A stretch of DNA of 18,164 nt from CAZCAC01 sp964496575 (GTDB taxonomy: Bacteria; Planctomycetota; UBA1135; GCA-002686595). A program made the translations under genes and the position numbers. The DNA is taken from contig CAZCAC010000153.1 in NCBI GenBank assembly GCA_964496575.1, positions 1 through 18,164 on the forward strand. Reading direction: 5' to 3'. Shown piece by piece: positions 7,614-17,100 of the stretch (within the stretch, counting starts at the first letter, position 1; every line of letters starts with the position of its first letter). The notes under the pieces were generated by a model, which ran no database searches, was not told where the DNA came from, and saw nothing but the letters and a program-made list of their open reading frames with translations.

Positions 7614-8522
7614 TCAGAGCAGCAGCGCCATCACATCATTCCAATAGAGAAGGGCGATTCCAATGCCCGCGGCGAGATAGGGTCCGAAGGGGATGTAGCG
7701 CCCGACGGCGCGAGCCACGACCATCGCCTTTCCCAGTGGTTTGGGCACTCCTCGAGCGCGGGCCCGCGAGCGCACCAGACAGAAGAAGCGCGCCATGTTG
7801 AGGACTCCCGCCACCGAGGCGAGCACCGAGGCGAACATCAGGGACAGGATCACCCCCCCCGGTCCGACGAACGCACCGCCCGCACCGAGCAGCTTCACGT
7901 CGCCGAACCCCATCGCCTCCCGGCCGAACGCCCGGGACCCCAGCCACCCGATCCCCCACAGGATCCCCCAGCCGAGGGCGAGGCCCGCCAGCGAGGCGGT
8001 GAGCGCCCCCATGCGCGAGACTCCGTCCTCCCCCTCGGAGAGCTGCTGGGCGATCCAGGAGTGCTGGTGCAGCGTCGGGACGAGGAAGGAGAGGATCGGC
8101 CCGACGATCATCCCCCCGATCGAGACCGAGTCCGGGATCTCCAGGCAGTCGATGTCGACGAAGGTCGCGACCACCAGGGCGGAGAGGAAGACGGCCTGTA
8201 CCAGGGCGAGGTCCCACGCTTCGAACCCTCCCGCCTTCCACGCGGCGAGGAGCCACAGGCCGCTGGTCAGCGCCTCCACCAGGGGATAGCGCCAGGGGAT
8301 CGGCCAGCGGCAGTGCCGGCAGCGACCGCGCTGGATGATCCAGGAGAAGAGCGGCAGGTTCTCGTACCAGGAGAGGGTCGCCTCGCACTCGGGACAGCGC
8401 GAGCGCCGCGGGTGGTTGACGCTGACGTTCTCCAGCGGGTAGCGGTAGATCACCACGTTGAGGAAGGACCCGACGAACAGGCCGACCAGGGCGACCCAGA
8501 CGAAGTAGAGGGCGGGGGGCAT
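7614..8522 (-). CDS. pilD: Prepilin leader peptidase / N-methyltransferase (PilD type)
   Basis: Integral inner-membrane aspartic protease that cleaves type III signal peptides of prepilins and methylates the new N-terminus. The 302 residues fit the bifunctional form. The N-terminal methyltransferase part shows GSFLNVVIYR (18-27) and the zinc-binding pairs CPEC (43-46) and CRHC (68-71). The protease part shows FVDIDCLEIPD (121-131) and GFGD (205-208), the two aspartate sites of this family. About seven or eight hydrophobic segments are visible. The ATG lies 15 nt after the stop of the 639-aa lipoprotein gene, so the two are probably cotranscribed. It would process the pilins assembled by PilB and PilC encoded nearby, though no pilin gene is seen here. 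Confidence 0.95.
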   Translation of the reverse strand: MPPALYFVWVALVGLFVGSFLNVVIYRYPLENVSVNHPRRSRCPECEATLSWYENLPLFSWIIQRGRCRHCRWPIPWRYPLVEALTSGLWLLAAWKAGGFEAWDLALVQAVFLSALVVATFVDIDCLEIPDSVSIGGMIVGPILSFLVPTLHQHSWIAQQLSEGEDGVSRMGALTASLAGLALGWGILWGIGWLGSRAFGREAMGFGDVKLLGAGGAFVGPGGVILSLMFASVLASVAGVLNMARFFCLVRSRARARGVPKPLGKAMVVARAVGRYIPFGPYLAAGIGIALLYWNDVMALLL

Positions 8523-8537
8523 CGTGGCGGCTCGCGG

Positions 8538-10457
8538 TTACCGGCCGGAGGGACTCCGCGGCTCCCAGAAGAGCCGCACCTCGTCGATCACGGGGGGCTT
8601 CCAGCGCAGGAACTCGTCATGCCCCCCCGGCCGAGAGGGGTCGACCGGGTCGACCTCGAGGCGCAGGAGGAGACGAAGGGGCCCGGGATTCGGCAGCAGG
8701 GCGGGATCGTCGACCACCCCCCACTGCTCGATGGGCTCGTCGGCGGGGTAGTCCTCCCCGACGTAGAACACCCTCGCCCTGGTGCTACCCTCCTCGCCGA
8801 CGTGGGGGTACTGCTCGACCTCGGCCCGGGTCCAGTGCCGGATGCTGCCCTCGCTGGGCATCGGCCCGCTGAGCGTGCAGAAGGTGAGCGACTCGACCAG
8901 CGGATTGAAGTGGGGAGGGTCGATCACCAGGTGGGGGTCACTGTTGGTCCGGTCGAGCGTCGGTCCCCCGCCCTCGCCGACCAGCCACAGCTGGCCCTTC
9001 TGCGCCTGCACCGGGCCGGTGGCCCGGATCCGTCCCCCCGCGACCAGGACCAGCGGCCCCTCGACCTCGATCGCTCCCTCGATCACGAGGTCCCCACCGG
9101 CGATCAGCACGGTGACCGTGAGGTCCTCGGAGCGGGCGCGCTCCAGCCAGGTGGAGAGAGTCTCGCCCGCGGAGAAGCTCAGCTCGGGGCCGTCCCCGCA
9201 GCGGCGGGAGAGGGTCCCGGGGACCCGCAGGAGCCCCTGAGCGCGTAGGCAGACGGTCCCCGGAGCCGAGAGGAGCTCCGTCCGCGAGCCGGGCTCGACG
9301 GTCAGGCGAGTCGCCTGCAGATCGACCCCGCCGAACGGCCCGGTGAGGACGCAGGTGCCGTCGCTCCCGTCCCCCGCCGCGCGGGGATAGCGAATCGAGA
9401 CCACGCCATTCCCTGACCAGCAGGCGGTGCCGTCGACTCCGGGCACGGGCAGCGACGAGGAGCGGTTCGGATCGAGGAACGTCTCGACCAGCGTGCCCCC
9501 CGTGTCGGAGACCGCGATCGGCTCCCCCCCCCCGGCGATGGCGGAGGACACGACCGCGTTGTTCCCGTAGTCCCGGAGTGAGACGTGCGGGTCGTGATGG
9601 AGGAAATACTCCCCCGGTTCGAGCCGCGTCTGCGGGGACAGCTCGAGCACGGCCCCCCGATCGCGCGTGTTCTCGATCAGGTCCATGCGTAGCGGCATTC
9701 GTCGCGGCGGCTGGGGGTCTCGATCCCGACCCCGGTCCGAATCATCTTCGGCGGGAGGGACCTCGATCAGCTCGAACTCGAAGTTCTTCACGCTCCGGGG
9801 GTCGAGCGGCTTGGCGCAGGTCAGGTAGAGCGGGCCCAGCGGGGGGATCGACTTGCCCTCGAGGTTCTTGGCCCGAGGCAGCTCCCCGGGTCTCGGCTTC
9901 TCCGCCCGGACATCCAGCTGCGCCCCACTCTCCCAGCTCTCATCGTCGAACAGCTGGCCGTCCGACGCGATCTCCAGACGAAACGCGTAGGAGCACTTCA
10001 GGATCCGGCCGTCGACGGAGCGCAGGCCGTCGGGCAGCGGGAAGCCGCGCAGGACCACCTCGTACTCCGCCCCCGGGAGGAAGCCCCCGTCGAGCAGGTC
10101 GGGAGAGCGCCCGAGGTCGGGCAGGAAGGTGACCTGCTCCCGGCGGATCTGAAACGACCCGGCGGCCAGCTCCAGGGGAACGCAGTCCGGCCCCCCTGGC
10201 ACTCCCGGCGCGCACCGCCTCACCACGATCGACTCCCTGGTGACGGAGGTCGGGTCGACGTCGGCGGAGAAGTTGAAGTGCAGCGCCTCGTTCAGGAAGA
10301 CGCCCACCCGCTTGTGGTCCTTCGGACGCACCTGCGTCAAGCGAAAGGCCGGCGCCTCCGCGGGCCCGGAGGGACTGCATGCGCCGGCGAGGGCGAGGAT
10401 GGTGCCGAGCACCGCCGGCGGGAGGCGGCGAGGATCGAGGGCAGGCGGAGCGTCCAC
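8538..10457 (-). CDS. Predicted Ig-like-domain lipoprotein (639 aa), upstream of pilD
   Basis: No named family recognised for the whole protein. The GTG start is followed by an RR-containing signal sequence and a lipobox-like ALAGAC (Cys27). Residues about 40-150 resemble an SbsA-type bacterial Ig-like module (RVGVFLNEALHFNFSADVDP). A second such segment appears near 205-240 (PLYLTCAKPLDPRSVKNFEF). A charged low-complexity linker (DRGRDRDPQPPRR) follows. Residues about 430-510 show alternating hydrophobic beta strands of the kind found in beta-helix proteins (TVTVLIAGGDLVIEGAIEVEG). The C-terminus (about 570-639) has a W...D...R.RL pattern that also appears in the two larger lipoproteins upstream. 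It sits 15 nt before pilD and probably shares its operon. An envelope or surface role is inferred; a link with pili is only positional. Confidence 0.8.
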   Translation of the reverse strand: MDAPPALDPRRLPPAVLGTILALAGACSPSGPAEAPAFRLTQVRPKDHKRVGVFLNEALHFNFSADVDPTSVTRESIVVRRCAPGVPGGPDCVPLELAAGSFQIRREQVTFLPDLGRSPDLLDGGFLPGAEYEVVLRGFPLPDGLRSVDGRILKCSYAFRLEIASDGQLFDDESWESGAQLDVRAEKPRPGELPRAKNLEGKSIPPLGPLYLTCAKPLDPRSVKNFEFELIEVPPAEDDSDRGRDRDPQPPRRMPLRMDLIENTRDRGAVLELSPQTRLEPGEYFLHHDPHVSLRDYGNNAVVSSAIAGGGEPIAVSDTGGTLVETFLDPNRSSSLPVPGVDGTACWSGNGVVSIRYPRAAGDGSDGTCVLTGPFGGVDLQATRLTVEPGSRTELLSAPGTVCLRAQGLLRVPGTLSRRCGDGPELSFSAGETLSTWLERARSEDLTVTVLIAGGDLVIEGAIEVEGPLVLVAGGRIRATGPVQAQKGQLWLVGEGGGPTLDRTNSDPHLVIDPPHFNPLVESLTFCTLSGPMPSEGSIRHWTRAEVEQYPHVGEEGSTRARVFYVGEDYPADEPIEQWGVVDDPALLPNPGPLRLLLRLEVDPVDPSRPGGHDEFLRWKPPVIDEVRLFWEPRSPSGR

Positions 10458-10495
10458 GCGGCCATTGAAGCAAGCGAGGAGGGCGGAGTCAGGAC

Positions 10496-10549
10496 AAAAA
10501 GGGAACCACCCCCCGCGAAGCCGACCGGCGCCGGTTCGCGGGGAGTGGT
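10496..10549 (-). terminator. Strong intrinsic terminator after the 1155-aa lipoprotein gene
   Basis: The arms at 10505-10519 and 10535-10549 form a 15-bp stem. The single mismatch (C/A read on the plus strand) becomes a U-G wobble in the minus-strand RNA, which indicates that the minus strand is the one used. The stem is followed on the minus strand by TCCCTTTTTGTCC. It begins 45 nt after the gene stop and ends only 38 nt before the next start codon. Confidence 0.85.
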
Positions 10550-10593
10550 GTTTCGGAGTTTCGGTTCCCTTCCGGGGGCGGAAGAGGCAGGCG

Positions 10594-13500
10594 CTAGAAC
10601 TTGAAGGGGAAGCGCAGGAACTCCAGCACCGGCCGGGGCGTGCTGGCGTTGAGGTCGCCGACCACCGCGATGTCGAAGGTCACCCGGTAGCGAATGAACC
10701 GGAAGTCCGTGTTCCCCGGCGCCGCGTTGAACTCGCTGATGTCGGTCGACCAGGTGTTCACCCCGGGGAAGACGTCGGATTCGTCAGGAGCGCCCTGGGT
10801 GTTCACCGAGGTAGCCTGGAACTCGATCTTCACCGAGGACGACGCGGGCAGGGAGTCCGCCACCCCCTGGGTGGTGAGGGTGAAGTAGCGCGGGAGCAAG
10901 GTCACCAGCCCGGTCGGCGGGTTGCCGTTCTCGTCGATCGACTCGGTGGTGGTCACGTCGAGGAAGTTGTCCCCGGTGGCGAGATCGCCGTCTCCGATGT
11001 ACTTCACCGACGCCACGTCGAAGGTACGGGTACCGATGGTCAGCCGGAAGCGCCGCAGGAGGTTCGGGTTGCGGGCGTAGACCTCGTTCCCCCCGGCCAG
11101 CTCGCTCGCGTCGAAGCGCACGGTGTTGGCCGATTGCCGCTCCGGCAGACCGCCGGCCTCGATCGCAGCCGCGGGCTCGAGCAGCGGGTCGAGATCGTCG
11201 ACGACCTCGCCGGTGCTCTCGATCAGGCCGGTGGCCGTATCGATGCCGTCGAACAGGAAGACCAGCGGATCGGGAGTCGCGGTCCCCGGAGAGACCGTCG
11301 CGGCCCCGAGCGGGATCCATGTCGACTGGGTCTTGGAGAAGCGACCGAAGGTCGGAAGCAGCTGGTCTTCCCAGACCCACTGGAGCTCGTTGAGACCGTG
11401 CGGTGCCGGCCAGACGAGATCGCGCATGTTGGCGATGTCGTCGGCGGGGTACTTGATGTCGTGGGTCGCCGGCGCTCCGGAGAGGTTGCCGACGTGGAGC
11501 TGGACCAGCCCGGGACCACCGTCCCCGCCCGCGCAGCGGACCACGTACTTGTCGTTCGTGCCGAGGATCGCCGCGTTGTAGGCGACGCAGGTGTCGGCCA
11601 GCGGCGGAATCCAGGGGTTGTCCTGCGGGTTCGAGGTGCTGTTCGTACCGCGGTGCTTGGCGTCCTGCTTGCGAGTCAGCTGCTCGTCGTTGTCGGCCCC
11701 ACCCATGTTGCCGGCCCCGGCGCCGCCTTCACCGCCCCGGGCGTTGATGGTGTGGAAGAGCTGCTCGGGCTTGGTGACGCCGCTCTGCCCGCCCATCGTC
11801 GCGTTCGAGAAGTCGAGGCTGCTGCCGGTCTGGATGATCAGGTGCCCACCGGAGCCGCCGCCGGAGCCGCCGGCGATGCGGTTCACGCCGCTGGTGTTCT
11901 CACCACCACTGCCGTGGCCGCCGATCGCGGTGATCGAGCCGGTGCCCTCGAAGATGATGTCACCCAGGGCCATGATGGTGAGCGCTCCTGCGCCTCCGCC
12001 ACCGCCGGCGCCCTTGTCCTGGTCGTTGTTGATCAGCTCCGAGGGCGGGTAGGAGTCGGCGCGCGTCGCGTCCCCACCGGCCCCGCCACCGGCGCCGGCC
12101 CACGGGGTGGGAAGCTCGCCGACGATCAGCAACTCCTGCGGGGTGCCGAAGTTCGCCCGCTTGGTACCGAAGAAGTCGTCGGTGCTGCCGGCGAAGTCGG
12201 AGAAGGGAGAAGGACCGATGTGCCCACCGTAGGGCTTGTGGGGTCCCTGGGACGAGGTCGCCGAGTCGGACCCGAGGAACCCCGACTCCGCGTTCAGTCC
12301 GTAGACCCACTCGTTGGGGCAGATGGTCGTGCCGTCGTCACCGTAGGCGACCGCATCGTGTCCCAGGCGTCCGCCGCCGCCGCCGCCGGAGCGCCGGAGA
12401 GAGCCCGCACCGGAGTTGCTGGGGTGCCAGCCGGCCTCGCCGCCTTCACCCCCGAGGTTCGCCACCTGGAAAGCGCCGTTGCCGGTCTGGCCACGAGGCG
12501 TCACCTGGTTGGTGAGGTAGCTGCCGGTTCCCCCGTCTCCGCCGCCACACTGGCCGGAAGCGCCCGCTTCCGGCTGGAACGGGGTGTCCAGGGTGAAGAC
12601 CGGGGCCGCGCTGGAACCGTCGACCGACAGGAGCCCCCGAATGGTGATGGTCCCGGAGGCCATGATCTGAGCCGGGTTGGGACCCTGGCAGCGGAGGATG
12701 GCACCCTCTTCGATCAGGAGGTGGCGGACGTCGAGACGCCCGTTGACCGCGAGCTGGGTGTACTGCGGCGAGAACTCGGGGCCACCGATGAACAGCGTCG
12801 AGATGGTATCGAAGACCACCTCCGTACCGCTGCGGATCTTCAGGTCGAACTCCCCCTGGGGCCCGCCGGTGCCGTCGAAGGCGAAGGTCGCCTGCAGCCC
12901 CTCTGCCCCGGTGGTCTCGTCGCCCCAGGTCCCCCGCGGCGCGTCGAGCGCGGCGGTGGTGTCCTCGAAGTCGTTGTCGTAGGGGTTGAACGGCTCCAGG
13001 TACTCGTCTCCGGTCTCCGCCGGAGCGCCGAGGTGATCGAGCTGGGCGTCGGTCTCCATCAAGGCGAAGCGGTCGAGCGGAACGATGTTCCGGTCACCGA
13101 CGAGGTCCTCGAACTGCGCCATGACCACCACGCGGAGATTGCGGGCCTGGGGCAGGATGCCGATCGGAACCATCTTCACCGTGGCGCCGGACTCCGTGCA
13201 GTTGGCGATCAGTTCCAGGTCGATGGGCAGGGGGAGCCACTCGCCGGCGAGAGTCTCGTACTCGAGCTTGAGACGGTTGTCGCTGATGTTGTCCTCCGTC
13301 GGACTGACCGCCTGGTTGAACTCGAGGTAGACCGTGACCTGCGTGCCGACGGCGCTGTAGAGGTTGTTGGGCACCAGGTACCCCGCCTCCAGCGAGCCCG
13401 AGCCGTCCATGTTCTGGTTGAACTCCTTGACGATCATCTCCCCGGTATCCGGGTCGACGGTCTCGATGCGGCAGGCGATCTCGCTGTTGGGCGCGAGCAG

Positions 13501-14061
13501 CGGGGTGGGCGGCCCCAGGACGGGATCCAGGAACAGCTGGGCGAGGACGTCCGCGGCCGCGGTCTTGAAGCCGAGGGTATAGCCTCCGGTCTTCAGCGCC
13601 TGACCGGTCCTCAGCGACCGGACCACCGTCGCCCCCGTCGACAGGCCGGGAATGTCGATCTGGTACTGAACTCCGTTGGGCTTGAAGCCCGCGTCGGAGA
13701 AATCGCTCTTCGTCGGGCACACCGGCTGGAAGACCACCGCCCGCGACTTCCCGTCGATCGGGTCGAGATCGGTGGGGTCGAGGCTGAAATCACCCACCGC
13801 GGGCAAGCCTCCCTCTCTCTGGATGCTGATCGTGTTCAGGTTGACCGTATCGAAGTCGACCGATTGGTTGAAGGTGAACTTGATCGGTCGGTTGATCTGC
13901 CAGGTCTGTCCGCCGGTCACCGACATCGCCAGGAGGGAGAAGTCCCCCGACGACGTGAGACCCGATGGAGTGCTACCGGAACCTGAGCAGCCAGCGACAA
14001 CCAGGCCGGCGGCGAGAAGGGGCATCCAGTGAATCCGGGTCCTGCGAACGAGAGTGGTCAT
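10594..14061 (-). CDS. Predicted large Ig-like and glycine-rich lipoprotein (1155 aa)
   Basis: Function unknown; predicted exported lipoprotein. The ATG start precedes a basic N-terminus, a hydrophobic stretch and a good lipobox VAGC (Cys25). Ig-like modules with SbsA-type patterns occur at about 40-170 (WQINRPIKFTFNQSVDFDTV) and 225-335 (TQVTVYLEFNQAVSPTEDNI). Residues about 415-480 look like beta-helix strands (LFIGG, LLIEEGAILRC, ASGTITIRGLLSVDG). A glycine-rich region follows (about 500-860). In it, Gly runs such as GGGGGAG alternate with hydrophobic strand pairs (ALTIMALGDIIFEGTGSI, HLIIQTGSSLDF), suggesting a repetitive beta fold with Gly-rich loops. The C-terminal module (about 1060-1155) includes NTWSTDISEFN and FIRYRVTFDI and resembles the neighbours' C-termini. 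It has its own strong terminator, and 126 nt separate it from the gene upstream. Confidence 0.85.
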   Translation of the reverse strand: MTTLVRRTRIHWMPLLAAGLVVAGCSGSGSTPSGLTSSGDFSLLAMSVTGGQTWQINRPIKFTFNQSVDFDTVNLNTISIQREGGLPAVGDFSLDPTDLDPIDGKSRAVVFQPVCPTKSDFSDAGFKPNGVQYQIDIPGLSTGATVVRSLRTGQALKTGGYTLGFKTAAADVLAQLFLDPVLGPPTPLLAPNSEIACRIETVDPDTGEMIVKEFNQNMDGSGSLEAGYLVPNNLYSAVGTQVTVYLEFNQAVSPTEDNISDNRLKLEYETLAGEWLPLPIDLELIANCTESGATVKMVPIGILPQARNLRVVVMAQFEDLVGDRNIVPLDRFALMETDAQLDHLGAPAETGDEYLEPFNPYDNDFEDTTAALDAPRGTWGDETTGAEGLQATFAFDGTGGPQGEFDLKIRSGTEVVFDTISTLFIGGPEFSPQYTQLAVNGRLDVRHLLIEEGAILRCQGPNPAQIMASGTITIRGLLSVDGSSAAPVFTLDTPFQPEAGASGQCGGGDGGTGSYLTNQVTPRGQTGNGAFQVANLGGEGGEAGWHPSNSGAGSLRRSGGGGGGRLGHDAVAYGDDGTTICPNEWVYGLNAESGFLGSDSATSSQGPHKPYGGHIGPSPFSDFAGSTDDFFGTKRANFGTPQELLIVGELPTPWAGAGGGAGGDATRADSYPPSELINNDQDKGAGGGGGAGALTIMALGDIIFEGTGSITAIGGHGSGGENTSGVNRIAGGSGGGSGGHLIIQTGSSLDFSNATMGGQSGVTKPEQLFHTINARGGEGGAGAGNMGGADNDEQLTRKQDAKHRGTNSTSNPQDNPWIPPLADTCVAYNAAILGTNDKYVVRCAGGDGGPGLVQLHVGNLSGAPATHDIKYPADDIANMRDLVWPAPHGLNELQWVWEDQLLPTFGRFSKTQSTWIPLGAATVSPGTATPDPLVFLFDGIDTATGLIESTGEVVDDLDPLLEPAAAIEAGGLPERQSANTVRFDASELAGGNEVYARNPNLLRRFRLTIGTRTFDVASVKYIGDGDLATGDNFLDVTTTESIDENGNPPTGLVTLLPRYFTLTTQGVADSLPASSSVKIEFQATSVNTQGAPDESDVFPGVNTWSTDISEFNAAPGNTDFRFIRYRVTFDIAVVGDLNASTPRPVLEFLRFPFKF
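11481..12561 (-). repeat. Glycine-rich coding segment with degenerate strand/loop repeats
   Basis: This part of the 1155-aa gene encodes Gly-rich loops between hydrophobic strand pairs. It includes a pure CCG tract (12371-12388, six CCG copies on the plus strand) read as a run of Gly codons. The repeats are irregular in sequence and length, so this is compositional repetition, not a tandem array. Confidence 0.6.
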
Positions 14062-14137
14062 GATCGCTGTCTCGAAGGAGAGGGCCTCTCGGAGAGGCGC
14101 GGGCCGCAGTGGGCAGAGAGGGGGTGGGGATAGGGCA

Positions 14138-14173
14138 GCCTCGGCCCCAGGCGTGAAGATCCGGGACCGAGGC
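14138..14173 (-). terminator. Possible terminator hairpin after the 1093-aa lipoprotein gene
   Basis: Arms 14138-14148 and 14163-14173 form 11 pairs around a 14-nt loop. The one imperfect pair is a U-G wobble when read as minus-strand RNA. It lies about 15 nt after the stop. There is no U tract after it, so a Rho-independent role is uncertain. Confidence 0.45.
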
Positions 14174-14187
14174 TTCTCGTACTGCTC

Positions 14188-17100
14188 CTAGATGGAGAGC
14201 TCGCGCCAGGCGAACGCCAGGGTGCGAAGCTCGGCCGTCTTGTTGGAGATGGTGTTGGAGATGAAGGAGATACGAGCCTGGAAGTACTGCGCGGTGTTGA
14301 TGTCGCTGACGTCGCTCTTCCAGGTGGTGTCGCCGTTCAGGTAAAGCGCCTGACTGTTGTTTCCGGTCGGAGTGGACCCGGTGTCGCCGTAGTACTCGAG
14401 CCGGTTGGCGTCCGTACGGATGTCCTCGTACGGGAAGGTGGTGTCCTTGTTGCTGATGTCGGTCGCACCACGGAAAGCGAGGATCACCTGAGTCCCGGCG
14501 GGCTGGTCGTCGGTCCCCGGCTCGATGATCGGGGTCACGTAGCTCGGATCGTTGCTCCGCGTGTCGAACCAGATGGTGTGCACGCGGCTGATCCGGGTCA
14601 CCATCTGCACCTCGCCGATGTAGAAGGAGCAGTCGACACCGGGCGTCGGAGCGCCGGGCGGGTCGCTGTTGGGGTTGAATCCGCCATCGGCTTCGTCCTC
14701 GAGGTCCGGGTCCTTGACCTCCGGCTCACCACCGATCTTATAGCCGCCGGTGGAGAAGGCCCGGAAGTTCGGACGCGCCGAGGAGTTGCAGGCCAGCGAG
14801 ATGTCGAAGGCGTTCAGGCCCAGGGCGGCATCGTGCGGATAGACGCGGAACTCCATCAGGAGCGGAAGGCCGATCGTCGGCACCGCGCTGGCCGCGTACA
14901 GCGGTTGTCCCATGCCGCCCCCACCACCGGTGACCATCCCTTCCTGAGCCAGGGGAGCTCCGGCACCGTTGTTGCCCCCGAGGGCCAGGATCGCGGTGTC
15001 GCGCCAGGTGTAGTAGGTGTAGTCCTCGATCGCCTTGTCCTCGTTCCACGGGTAGGGAATCATGAGGGTCTTCGACGTCGCGGTGTACAGGTTCGCGGGG
15101 TTGACCGTGTAACCCAGGTTCCGCGGGTGCACGACCGAGGCGGGGTCCTCGGTGAGGTCGAGGAAGTTGGAGTCGTAGGTCTTCTTGAGACCCGAGAAGG
15201 GGTACTTCGGGAAGCCGCTGCCACTGTCGAGGAACTCGTCGGGCAGGTGCGCGCTGTGCGCGACGGTCACGCTGAACTCGTCGTAGGTGTCGGTGACCAC
15301 GCTCGACCCGACCGGCGCCCAGGAGAGCCCTTCGACGTCGACGTTGATGTTCGTCTCGTCGGTGAGGGAGAAGCCGAGGTCGCAGTAGCGCCAGACCATG
15401 TGCAGCTTGGAACCCAGCGGCGATAGGGGCGTCTGGATCCCACCGATGAAGGTGGTCATCACGCTCGGCACCGGCTGATTCCGGTCCGCGGCGGAGTCGT
15501 AGCGGCTCACCGGCCGGGGCAGGATGCGTTCCTGCTGGAAGTCGTAGAGCAGCTGTCCGTTGCGCAACTCGGGGAAGGTGTCGGGCTGGCCGTCAGGGGT
15601 TTCGGCGGTGATGAGCCCGTACTCGTCCTCGCTCTTGAAGCGCAGGGCGATCGTCCCGTTCTTCTCCGATCCTTCGGTGGGATCGAGGGTGAACATGATC
15701 TGTTCGAAGGACGCCGCCAGCGGGTTGCCCGCCAGGTCGGTGGGACCGTCGGTTCCCGAGGCGAGGTTGATGTAGTACTTGAGGTACTCGTTGGTCGTCT
15801 CGTCCCCCGAGAGGAAGTTGTCGAACGGTACCTCGGTGTGACTCCAGGTGAAGACTCGCAGGTCGGGGGAGGGCAGCACCCGCCCGAACGCGAAATCGTA
15901 GGGCACCGGAGGCGTTTCCTTCCGGGTGATGGTGAAGGTGTCGAAGGGGCTGATCGTCGCCGGGTCCATCGGCTTGCTGAAGCGGAGCACGACCTGGGCG
16001 ACGGAGGAGACGTCCTCGTCGGGCGCGGTGCCGGCGTTCGGCGAGAACCGTACGAAGCAGGGCTTCAGGAGCTCCTGGTTCGGGTCGTAGGGAGTCAGAT
16101 ACTGCGCCGAGCCCGGCAGCAGCGTTCCGTCGAGGGGCACGATCACGCGGACCCGGAGGTCGGTGACCGTGGCTCCGGTGGAGTTGCCGACGTCGATCAC
16201 TTCGGCCTTGGTGTCCCCCTGGGTCAGCACGTCCCCGAGATTCGGCGCGGGCGCGCACGAGTTGACGCTGAAGGTCATCGACGGGAGGGTGTACTCGGTG
16301 CTGTCCTCTTCGTCCTTCACCGGGGTGGTGTCGATCGAGACCGGGAAGTCGCCGAGGATCTCGGGCGAGACCTCGTCGAGCAGGAAACCGTTGTTCAGGT
16401 CGCCGGTGACCGAGGACTCACCGCCGGATCGCAGGGCGCGAACCAGGTCCTCGGTGCTGGTGGTGTAGTCCTGCGAGCCGTTGGTCCCGAAGGCCATCCT
16501 GCTCCCGCTCGGGCTGACCAGCAGCTGGGTCTGCCCGGTGGCGGGATCGAGCTTGGTGGGGATGCGCAGGGCCAGGTTGGCATCGGAGGTATCGATGCTG
16601 GCCGGAAGACCGACGGAGTTCACCGGCAGCGGCGGGTTGGAGGCGGCCGCCTCGATCTCGCTGACGGTGGTGGCGACGATCACGCGGGTCGAGTGGAACT
16701 CGTACACGTTGTCCGCGTCGAAGTCGGCCCAGTCGCCGTGGTTCTTGTCCAGGATCAGGCGGGTCTCGAAGGGGGTCTCCGGGGGGTACCCCGTGCGGAT
16801 CTTGACCGACTGGGTACTGAGCTGTCCGGAGACGGCGTTGATCAGGTTCCCCTCGAAGCTGTCCTTCCACACACCGTCGTCGAAGCGCGGGTCGAGCAGG
16901 TCGTCGAAGACGATCACCATCGCCGAGTTCCGCGGGGTCATCGAGAAGGGCCCCATCTCCGACACCTCGAGACCCGCGTTGAGCGTCAGGGTCAGGTTCC
17001 GGTCGAGATTGAGGAACGCGTCGTTGTAGGCGGAGGTCCCGGCCAGGGCGCCGATCGTCACCGTCCAGGCCTCGGTGACGGCGTTTCTCGACAGCGAGTA

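Noticed and set aside
12371..12388. CCG microsatellite as a separate functional repeat
   Set aside because: It is simply a run of Gly codons inside the glycine-rich segment, so it is mentioned only as a possible in-frame length variant.
10240..13986. Very long open frame on the plus strand (about 1248 codons)
   Set aside because: It runs antisense to the 1155-aa lipoprotein gene and the start of the 639-aa gene. Its product has no recognisable family and the skewed Arg/Gly/Val/Asp composition of antisense frames in GC-rich DNA. The minus-strand proteins have signal peptides, Ig-like modules and a matching terminator.
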